DNA of 48,976 nt from a virus. The notes under the pieces were generated by a model that did no database searches, had not been told where the DNA came from, and saw nothing but the letters and a program-made list of their open reading frames with translations. How positions within the stretch are numbered: position 1 is the stretch's first letter; each line of letters starts with the position of its first letter. Below, piece by piece: positions 17,881-24,300 of the stretch. The stretch spans positions 1 to 48,976 of the IMG/VR virus record IMGVR_UViG_3300027996_000052, one strand, 5' to 3'. The translations under genes and the position numbers were made by a program.

Positions 17881-18891
17881 TTATAAATCTTTAAATAGGT
17901 CATCGTATTCATCTCCAGTTGAATCAGAAGCAGTTTCAGTAACTTTAGCAGCTACCTCAGTTGACTCTTTTGAATTAGTAAAAGCAACTGTTGTATCTTC
18001 TGGAAAAACTGAAGAATTTGTTTTATTGCGATCTAATAATTCACGAAGTAAAGCATTCATTTTTTGATCTCTAGATTTAGCAATAGCCATTTCTAAAACC
18101 GTCTTATGCGGAATTGCTCCAACTAAAGCTTCTGCAACTTTTTGATAAGTCTCATCAGTCCATTCAACATGAAGATATTCATCTATTTTTGGAGTATTCT
18201 CAGTTAAGAAAGCACCAATTGCTTTAATAACTTTAGGGTCGTTTGCAGCAATAATATTTTTACCGTTTGTTTTTATCATCAATGGAGTAATATCATCCAT
18301 GAATTTACACTTGTCCCAATCTCTAAAAATTTTTGTTTTCTTTGATACGACACATAAAAAATCTTTTCCATTTAACATATGAAATGGATTAATTTTCTTT
18401 TGTTCGATTAAACCATCTACTGTTTCTGGATTAAGTTGACCTTCAATTATCTTATCAATATGGCTTCGATATTTTAAAAATTTGACGTGATCTTCTAACT
18501 CAGGTCTCTGTGGATCTTTCTTAATATATATTGGTGCCATGTTTGTATACCATCTCTGAAAACACTGCTTCAACTCATCAAAAAGAGTAGGTTCTGTCTT
18601 CTTAAAGGAATTTACAATTATGTCTAGAGTCCATAGAAAAGAAGGCTCTCCAGTATTAGATGGACAATCAATAATAAGTTTTTCTTTAGTGAGTGGGTTC
18701 CAAATTTTTGCAGAATATTTAGTATACCGTGATAATTTCTTATCATGTATATATGGAATAAACCTAAATACACTTTTGTAGGAACCATTGTATTTGTCTG
18801 GACTAGGGTCATAAATGTTTTCATCTTCTTTATAAGATGTTGTTGCTTTTTTAGTAAAGGCCTCATCAGGTAGATCAAAAAAGTCGCTCAT
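17881..18891 (-). CDS. 32: gp32-like single-stranded DNA-binding protein
   Basis: This protein coats single-stranded DNA and organises the replication and recombination proteins. The 336-aa protein has an N-terminal cooperativity region (MSDFFDLPDEAFTKK) and an OB-fold core with aromatic and basic segments (KSVFRFIPYIHD, RYTKYSAKIWNP, FQRWYTNMAPIYIKKD, HMLNGKDFLCVV). A Ser- and Glu-rich linker leads to an acidic tail ending DEYDDLFKDL. The His/Cys zinc ligands of T4 gp32 are not visible (only C76 lies in that region), so the zinc site is probably lost. The tail is the expected docking peptide for gp43, UvsX and helicase loader. The upstream leader holds a 10-bp hairpin that may serve autoregulation. 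Confidence 0.9.
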   Translation of the reverse strand: MSDFFDLPDEAFTKKATTSYKEDENIYDPSPDKYNGSYKSVFRFIPYIHDKKLSRYTKYSAKIWNPLTKEKLIIDCPSNTGEPSFLWTLDIIVNSFKKTEPTLFDELKQCFQRWYTNMAPIYIKKDPQRPELEDHVKFLKYRSHIDKIIEGQLNPETVDGLIEQKKINPFHMLNGKDFLCVVSKKTKIFRDWDKCKFMDDITPLMIKTNGKNIIAANDPKVIKAIGAFLTENTPKIDEYLHVEWTDETYQKVAEALVGAIPHKTVLEMAIAKSRDQKMNALLRELLDRNKTNSSVFPEDTTVAFTNSKESTEVAAKVTETASDSTGDEYDDLFKDL

Positions 18892-19037
18892 TTTGTTTAC
18901 TTTTTAAAGTTATTTAATAGTTTTTACTTATGTTATATACAGTACTAAATTATATTTTAAATAAAAAATAGATAGTGCTAAAATTCTTCGGGATGCGAAG
19001 AATTTAATCTATTATACTGCTTTTTTAGCAAAAAGTT
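18892..19037 (-). promoter_or_regulatory. gp32 leader region with possible -10 box
   Basis: This 146-base gap lies between the metallopeptidase stop and the gp32 start. On the minus strand it reads, in order, a TATAAT at 19016-19011 without a recognisable -35, a strong hairpin (18981-19005), and then about 90 bases of A/U-only-looking leader up to the gp32 ATG. This is the same layout as the T4 gene 32 autoregulatory leader, where a structured 5' element is followed by unstructured AU-rich RNA. Confidence 0.35.
18981..19005 (-). terminator. Perfect 10-bp hairpin in the gp32 leader (terminator or autoregulatory element)
   Basis: AAATTCTTCG (18981-18990) and CGAAGAATTT (18996-19005) form a perfect 10-bp stem with a 5-base loop (18991-18995). 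Read leftward it is followed by only a short T run (TTTTAGC), weak for a rho-independent terminator of the metallopeptidase operon. It could instead nucleate gp32 binding for translational autoregulation. No sequence complementary to the loop is found downstream, so I see no pseudoknot. Confidence 0.55.
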
Positions 19038-19772
19038 TTAGATTGAGTTGACTATTTTTTTTACACGATCTGTGTATTTCGCATCAGGGTAGGTTTCAAG
19101 AGAATGTATTATCCATTTTTTTAGAACAATGTTATACTCTTCTTGTGTTATAAATTTTTGTTTAATAAATGGATTTAAATATTGATGAAATATTATATCA
19201 ATTGAAGTGTCTGTATTTTTAGATCGCATATACATTCCACGAACCATTGCTTCTACTTCCTCGTCTAATAAAAAATATTTAAATGAATCCTTTGACTTAA
19301 GCCTTTCATGATTAGTAGAAACATGAGTATTAAACGGAGACTCATCTGGGCCAACTTGATTTAGATGAGTTGTTTCATGAAACAATAAATCAACTAATCT
19401 ATTACTTAATTCAAAATAATTTATTTCATCAACTGAAGATAGTAAAATATTTATTTTTATTTCAGGTACATAATAATCATTATTATTAACCTTTACATTG
19501 GCATCAATACAATAACCAAACTTTTCAAAATTATGAATTTCCCAATCCATATCTTTAAAGTGAGAATCTGTTTGTATATTATCTATTTTTGAATGCTTTA
19601 TATATACACAAATATCACACAAAAACGGTTCAAAGATTTCTATTTTTTTAATGAGAAAATAGTCATCCTTTAAAGAAGAATCTTTTATAGAATTAATAAT
19701 AGTTTTAGTTGTTTTTTTAAAAAAACTATTATTTTCTAATGACTCATTAATAAATTCTATGAATGATTTCAT
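19038..19772 (-). CDS. HExxH zinc metallopeptidase-like protein with capsid-targeting-like N terminus
   Basis: The 244-aa protein has a gluzincin-type zinc site: HETTH at 132-136 inside a helix (LVDLLFHETTHLNQ), and a downstream helix LLDEEVEAMVRGMY (168-181) whose E171, E172 or E174 could be the third ligand. The N terminus MKSFIEFINE|S matches the T4 capsid-targeting peptide (MKTYQEFIAE|A), with Ile-x-Glu at the cleavage position 10. The region in between is strand-rich. There is no signal peptide or membrane segment. It lies 1 base after the LRR gene and is the last gene of the accessory operon. The peptidase call rests on the motif; the substrate is unknown. If packaged, it would act in the host cytoplasm at injection or in prohead maturation. 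Confidence 0.7.
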   Translation of the reverse strand: MKSFIEFINESLENNSFFKKTTKTIINSIKDSSLKDDYFLIKKIEIFEPFLCDICVYIKHSKIDNIQTDSHFKDMDWEIHNFEKFGYCIDANVKVNNNDYYVPEIKINILLSSVDEINYFELSNRLVDLLFHETTHLNQVGPDESPFNTHVSTNHERLKSKDSFKYFLLDEEVEAMVRGMYMRSKNTDTSIDIIFHQYLNPFIKQKFITQEEYNIVLKKWIIHSLETYPDAKYTDRVKKIVNSI

Positions 19773-19773
19773 A

Positions 19774-20562
19774 TTAATGTGATATTTTACAATTTGGTAA
19801 TTTACTCTTTAACCAATTTATTTGCTCCCATGGAAAGTCACGAGAACGACTATATACATTTAAATTTTTAAGATTTTGCAATTGTCCAATCTCTGGAGGT
19901 AGCTTTTTTAATGCTTTATTATTACCCATATATAACCGCTCAAGATTTTTAAGTTGTCCAATCTCTGGAGGCAATTCCTCTAAGAAATTATTACGTATAT
20001 ACAAATATTTAAGGTTTTGAAGTCTTCCAATCTCTTTTGGTAGTTCTACTAAGCTATTATAACTTAAACTTAAATAGTTAAGATTTTTAAGTTGTCCAAT
20101 TTCTTTTGGTAGCTCTATTAAGCTATTATAACTTAAATCTAATTGTTTAAGATTTTTAAGCTGTCCAATCTCTTTAGGAAGCTTAACTAGCCGGTTATGA
20201 CTTAAAAATAATATTTCAAGTTTTTGCAATTGTCCAATCTCCTTAGGAAGCTCTTCTAATGTAATAAAATTATCTTCTAAATCTAATACTGTAAGAGTTT
20301 TAAATTGGGAATTCGACACTAGTGGCAATTCCCAATCACTAGTTGCTTTAATTGCTTTAAAAATATCAGAAGTTTCAATATTTCTCAACTTAAACATTAT
20401 ATCGTATTTATTGATTAATGCTAATTTAAGCTGATATAATAAGTCTTGGCCCTTAGCAACTTCAATTGCTAACTCAATATCTCCGCCTTCAACTAATTCA
20501 ATTAATGAGTTAACTGAATCATCATTTGACTCATTAATAATAAATTGCTTAAATGATTTCAT
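19774..20562 (-). CDS. Leucine-rich-repeat protein A with capsid-targeting-like N terminus
   Basis: Residues ~105-240 hold about six 23-residue repeats of the form LPKEIGQLxNLxxLxLxxNxL, the bacterial LRR type that forms a curved protein-binding surface. The N terminus MKSFKQFIINE|S resembles the capsid-targeting peptide with one inserted residue (Glu at 11). Residues 17-75 form a helical domain (SLIELVEGGDIELAIEVAKGQ) shared with the next gene. The repeats are also near-identical in DNA, suggesting recent repeat expansion. There is no membrane anchor or signal peptide, so it acts in the cytoplasm or inside the virion. The start overlaps the upstream LRR gene stop as ATGA. Confidence 0.88.
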   Translation of the reverse strand: MKSFKQFIINESNDDSVNSLIELVEGGDIELAIEVAKGQDLLYQLKLALINKYDIMFKLRNIETSDIFKAIKATSDWELPLVSNSQFKTLTVLDLEDNFITLEELPKEIGQLQKLEILFLSHNRLVKLPKEIGQLKNLKQLDLSYNSLIELPKEIGQLKNLNYLSLSYNSLVELPKEIGRLQNLKYLYIRNNFLEELPPEIGQLKNLERLYMGNNKALKKLPPEIGQLQNLKNLNVYSRSRDFPWEQINWLKSKLPNCKISH

Positions 20563-21395
20563 GTTATTATTGTAGTATTTGGCAGCGCATTATTTAAATC
20601 AGAAATTAGTTGTTTATCATTACAAATAGGATTACTATATATTTTTAGCATCTTAAGATTAGTTAAATTTTTAATTTCATCAGGTAACTCTTCTAATTTA
20701 TTATTATTAATATTTAAAACTTCCAATGACTGTAGATTTCCTATTTTTGGAGATATTTTAGTCAACTTATTACCGGAAATCCACAATTCTTTTAAATTTA
20801 TTAAATTTCCAATATTGTCTGGTAATTTTTCTATGTTGTTATATCCCATTGTAATATGCTCCAATGATGTCATATCAAAAATAGATTGCGAAATATTAAT
20901 TATGTTATTACCACCAATATTTAAACGTTTTAATTTTTTAAGACCACTAAAAAATGAATTTATATTATCTCTTCCAAAGAACATATCATTTAAATTCATA
21001 TCGTTCATTGATAAATTATTTAGATTTGGAAGTATTTCTAAATTTTTAGGTAGCCCATATGAAATACACCTCCTCCGAACTAGTCGTATTCCCTCAAGAT
21101 TATTTAAATCTCTAGCACTATCAGGTAAACTAAAGTAACATCTAGTAATTACACTATATGTAAGACTAAATAATTTTCTAATCTTAGATTTAATTAAAGA
21201 AGAAGTATATATTTCATCAAAAATACTAAAGAGCTTACCATATCTTGTTTGAATAAAACTATTTAGGTCAAAATTTTGTCCATATGCAAGAGTATATGCT
21301 AATTCAATATTTGTTTCATCTCCAGTGGCTAATAAGTCTATTAATAAACTAGGATCAAATTCTGATTCATTAATATATTGTTTAAATGACTTCAT
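20559..21395 (-). CDS. Leucine-rich-repeat protein B with capsid-targeting-like N terminus
   Basis: This is a paralogue of the following LRR gene. The N terminus MKSFKQYINE|S has Glu at position 10 with Ile-Asn before it, fitting the (I/L)-x-E rule of the T4 prohead protease. Residues 15-75 repeat the helical domain (SLLIDLLATGDETNIELAYTLAYGQN). The C-terminal ~150 residues are LRRs that are more diverged than in protein A (LKKLNIGGNNI, LEHITMGYNNIEKLPDNIGNLINLKELWISGNKL, LEVLNINNNKLEELPDEIKNLTNL). The stop and start overlap both neighbours as ATGA. Function unknown; a ligand-binding surface for a host protein is likely. Confidence 0.87.
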   Translation of the reverse strand: MKSFKQYINESEFDPSLLIDLLATGDETNIELAYTLAYGQNFDLNSFIQTRYGKLFSIFDEIYTSSLIKSKIRKLFSLTYSVITRCYFSLPDSARDLNNLEGIRLVRRRCISYGLPKNLEILPNLNNLSMNDMNLNDMFFGRDNINSFFSGLKKLKRLNIGGNNIINISQSIFDMTSLEHITMGYNNIEKLPDNIGNLINLKELWISGNKLTKISPKIGNLQSLEVLNINNNKLEELPDEIKNLTNLKMLKIYSNPICNDKQLISDLNNALPNTTIIT

Positions 21396-21652
21396 AATAA
21401 TTTATAAATATCTGTAAACCAAAAGTCTATTTGGCTTTCTACAATGTATTCCTTTAATAAAGAATACATAATTTCATCTTCTGAATGAACAGCGTTACTA
21501 TTATATTTTTTAGTATACCAGGATTCTATTAATCTAGGAGATGTAAAAAAGCGGTATTTATTTCTACTAACACCATCTATAAAATGAACATGATAGATTC
21601 CATATTTGTCAATTTTAAATTTATCTAAAGTAAATTCTCTTGGATCTATCAT
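21392..21652 (-). CDS. Hypothetical protein, 86 aa, in the LRR operon
   Basis: This is a small protein without the capsid-targeting-like N terminus of its neighbours. Residues ~8-40 look like beta strands (FKIDKYGIYHVHFIDGVSRNKYRFFTS) and the rest is helical (SEDEIMYSLLKEYIVESQIDFWFTDIYKLL). It may be an adaptor or immunity-type partner for the LRR or peptidase proteins; only operon position supports this. The stop overlaps the LRR B start as ATGA. Confidence 0.65.
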   Translation of the reverse strand: MIDPREFTLDKFKIDKYGIYHVHFIDGVSRNKYRFFTSPRLIESWYTKKYNSNAVHSEDEIMYSLLKEYIVESQIDFWFTDIYKLL

Positions 21653-21664
21653 CTATTCATATAA

Positions 21665-22171
21665 TTATTTTTTTATTGGTATGAAAGTTATATTTATTTC
21701 TTGAGTAGTTGGAATACCATCCTCTGTAAAAATAATAGTTAGTTCAGGTTCGCGAGAGCCAAACATATCAGTTATCATAGCATTTTTTAGTTTTTCTATA
21801 AATTCAGCATCATCATCAGAAATATTAACTTTTTCACCCTTAACGATTTTAAGTAGATTATCTTGTCTTAATTTTAAAGTAGACGAATTTAACTTATTTT
21901 TATCAGTTATTTGAATATTAGAATCAATCCACTCTTCTAAATCTTCTTTATATGTTGAATACACTGGATATTCAACGCTTGAACTTCCGTCTGGATATTT
22001 TTTTCTGTTTAGTTCTAACTCATCATCTAAGAATAAAAATTTAATAGGCTTTTTACTTGGAGCTGGAGTTTCTTGTCCACCCATAGCAGGATCAGTTAAA
22101 CCCATATCTAAACCTAAGTCTTGCTCAAATAAGAATTGCTTTACTGTTTTAATATGTTTTAAAAAAGCCAT
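21665..22171 (-). CDS. Hypothetical protein, 168 aa, with a possible offset capsid-targeting peptide
   Basis: Near the N terminus, residues 7-16 read IKTVKQFLFE|Q. This can be aligned with MKTYQEFIAE|A of T4 internal proteins, with Leu-Phe-Glu at the would-be cleavage site, but it is offset by six residues. A Gly-, Met- and Pro-rich linker follows (about 17-40), then a globular alpha/beta part with strands IKFLFLDDEL, EYPVYS, LTIIFTED and INITFIPIKK. No catalytic motif is visible. It is the first gene of the accessory operon, downstream of a strong terminator. Structural or internal head protein is possible. Confidence 0.65.
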   Translation of the reverse strand: MAFLKHIKTVKQFLFEQDLGLDMGLTDPAMGGQETPAPSKKPIKFLFLDDELELNRKKYPDGSSSVEYPVYSTYKEDLEEWIDSNIQITDKNKLNSSTLKLRQDNLLKIVKGEKVNISDDDAEFIEKLKNAMITDMFGSREPELTIIFTEDGIPTTQEINITFIPIKK

Positions 22172-22226
22172 TATTTTTATGTTTTATTTTTGTTATCTAT
22201 TTTTATTATTTATTTTAGTTAAAAAT

Positions 22227-22257
22227 AAAAAAAGATCTATTTTAACAATAGATCTTT
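22227..22257 (-). terminator. Rho-independent terminator after ribonucleotide reductase
   Basis: A perfect 11-bp stem, AAAGATCTATT (22231-22241) with AATAGATCTTT (22247-22257), has a 5-base loop. Read leftward it is followed by seven T (complement of 22227-22233). It ends transcription about 35 bases after the reductase stop. The plus-strand reading also has a short T run, so it may work both ways. Confidence 0.8.
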
Positions 22258-22291
22258 TAAAATAAATAAAAGCAATTAATTTATATATTAA

Positions 22292-24151
22292 TTATATAAG
22301 TTCACAACTGCCGCCAGTACATGCTAATTCACCTGATAAATTAGTATTATCTTCTATTTCAACAACTGAAGATAAATCTATTTTTGTTAACGATTTCATC
22401 ATCATATTATATCTATCTTCAGTGATATCTTCAAATGGCGCCTGAATATATGTACCACCATTATATGGTAATACAGATAATCCATTATAAAATTTCCTAT
22501 TTTCCCACATCCACTCACCAACTGATATCCAATCATGTTCCTTTAATGAAATTGTTGCTGAAACATTGTGAGTGTTTGAACCTTTTCTGTGACCTGGCTT
22601 TACCCATTCGGTTGCTATTTTTTTTATTCTATTTAATAAAGTTAAAGCTGATTCAGTTCTTATAATAGAACCAATTGGCGCTTTTTGTGGTATTTGAATT
22701 ATTGCAGTATCGTGTGGTCGAAAATATTCATCTTCTATTAAGTTAGGATGATGTTGCATTAAATATTGATATATTGATTCATTTTTGCCTACTCGCATTC
22801 GTCTAATATAAAATTTATTATGCCATGCATGAATACCAGAACTAGTACCTAATACTAAACTTGTTGTTCCAGCAGGTTTGACCGTAGTTGTTCGAGCCGC
22901 TTTATTAATATTAATAAGTTTTGCAACACGAATATTCTCTCTTTTTACTCGATCAGCTGCTTGTTTCATATCATACTTTAAAACTACACCAGACGCAATA
23001 CCTGTCATACTAACTCCAATTAAAGCTTCCCGCTCTGTCGTTTCTTGCCACACTTCTCTTAAATAATGAAATTTAGTATAACCGGCTTGTAAAGTTCCGA
23101 TAAAAGCAGCTACTTTAACTCTTTCATTTAAATCTTCTTGAGATTCTATATTAGAAACATTGACTTCACATAGATTACAGAATTGATATGGTCGTAATGC
23201 AATCTCAGCACAAGGATTAGTTCCCCAATCCTTATCGTTGTTTAGATAAATACCCGGTTCACCTGTACCAGACAATTTAACACGCTCCCATAAATCCAGA
23301 AAGAAGTTCTTCTCAATTTTATGTCTAAGCAAACATACTGAATTATTTGCTCTACCTCTTTGTGGATTCAATTCCCACCAACTCCCACTTTTACAAGCAA
23401 GCATCTCAAGATCATCAGCACTAAATAAACTAATAAGAGCAGCACGACGTATACCGCCTGCTAAAACAGCATCAGCAATGTGACATACAATATCATGAAC
23501 TTCTAGTGTTGTTAAACGGTCACCGGTTTCCTTTGATTCTAAAATCCCAGTTAACTTTACTATACATTCTTTAAGTGGCTGTGGACCAGGTGCTTTACCG
23601 CCAGACGTAACAAGAGTTGCACCCTTTAATCGAATATCTGAAAAATCAAAATCAATCCGACTGCCTCCACCATTTAAATAAGATTTCATTAAGACTTTTA
23701 TTGCATCTGCCCAACCTTCAATAGAATCACCAATTAAAAAGCGTCTTTTTCTTTTAGGATAGGGTTTATTTATATTTGGTAATTTTTCAATATGGTGTTT
23801 TTGTACAGAATACCCAACACCAGTTCCTCCAAGTAAAAGAAACATTATTTCACTAAAACAATCAATGTGATCAATTGGTAAATACGCACAATTATATATT
23901 CGATTTGGTGAAATTTCGATAGGCTTTCCAGCAAATTGCAAACTTCGCATTGAAGGTAATACTTTTTTCTCATATACTAATTTATATTTTTCTTCGATCT
24001 CATCCACTAGGTCTGGATAAGTTTTTTGATGCATTTGTTTATTTCTAGTAACAAGCTCTTTCCATGTTTCTCTTCTGTTTTTACTAGAAATAAATTTCGC
24101 ATATTTCATATAAATAGTAATTTCTGATAATATTTGATTAGATATGTCCAT
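22292..24151 (-). CDS. nrdJ: Class II (adenosylcobalamin-dependent) ribonucleoside-triphosphate reductase
   Basis: This enzyme reduces ribonucleotides to deoxyribonucleotides using a radical made from vitamin B12 coenzyme, independent of oxygen. The key cysteines match the monomeric Lactobacillus-type enzyme in spacing: active-site C314, E316 and C325 (NPCAEIALRPYQFC, +2 and +11), C88 in NRIYNCAY as the partner of C325, and the C-terminal redox pair C611 and C616 (ACTGGSC). The loop KPAGTTSLVLGTSSGIH is the substrate-phosphate loop. At 619 aa it is shorter than the Lactobacillus enzyme (739 aa), mostly before C88 and in the centre. T4 instead has class I NrdAB. The phage needs host or environmental cobalamin. 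Confidence 0.92.
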   Translation of the reverse strand: MDISNQILSEITIYMKYAKFISSKNRRETWKELVTRNKQMHQKTYPDLVDEIEEKYKLVYEKKVLPSMRSLQFAGKPIEISPNRIYNCAYLPIDHIDCFSEIMFLLLGGTGVGYSVQKHHIEKLPNINKPYPKRKRRFLIGDSIEGWADAIKVLMKSYLNGGGSRIDFDFSDIRLKGATLVTSGGKAPGPQPLKECIVKLTGILESKETGDRLTTLEVHDIVCHIADAVLAGGIRRAALISLFSADDLEMLACKSGSWWELNPQRGRANNSVCLLRHKIEKNFFLDLWERVKLSGTGEPGIYLNNDKDWGTNPCAEIALRPYQFCNLCEVNVSNIESQEDLNERVKVAAFIGTLQAGYTKFHYLREVWQETTEREALIGVSMTGIASGVVLKYDMKQAADRVKRENIRVAKLININKAARTTTVKPAGTTSLVLGTSSGIHAWHNKFYIRRMRVGKNESIYQYLMQHHPNLIEDEYFRPHDTAIIQIPQKAPIGSIIRTESALTLLNRIKKIATEWVKPGHRKGSNTHNVSATISLKEHDWISVGEWMWENRKFYNGLSVLPYNGGTYIQAPFEDITEDRYNMMMKSLTKIDLSSVVEIEDNTNLSGELACTGGSCELI

Positions 24152-24300
24152 TATTTTTTTCTATTTTTGGAATATATGATAGCTAGTCGTTTATAGTAAA
24201 ACGGCTGATTTTTAAATTTATAAAGTAATGGTTAATTTTAATCTTTAGTGTATAAGTTTATATATTTAGCCAAAGACAAATAGAACGTAAAATACATAGT
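24152..24300 (-). promoter_or_regulatory. Intergenic leader of the reductase gene with imperfect hairpin
   Basis: This 149-base AT-rich gap contains an imperfect hairpin at 24185-24206 (AGTCGTTT paired with AAACGGCT, one mismatch or wobble), about 33 bases upstream of the reductase ATG on its mRNA. It is too short to be a cobalamin riboswitch. It may end the S1-protein transcript or tune reductase translation. Nothing else is seen. Confidence 0.25.

Noticed and set aside
17795-18067. 90-codon plus-strand frame across gp32 and the 101-aa gene
   Set aside because: It is the reverse of two well-supported genes; its composition is typical of antisense shadow.
22207-22214. Minus-strand AATAAATA as a late promoter for the 168-aa gene
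   Set aside because: The spacing to the ATG is 35 bases and it lies within a run of T/A where chance matches are likely; left as undecided.
24152-24300. Cobalamin riboswitch upstream of the B12-dependent reductase
   Set aside because: The gap is short and AT-rich, with only one small imperfect hairpin; no B12-box-like conserved core is seen.
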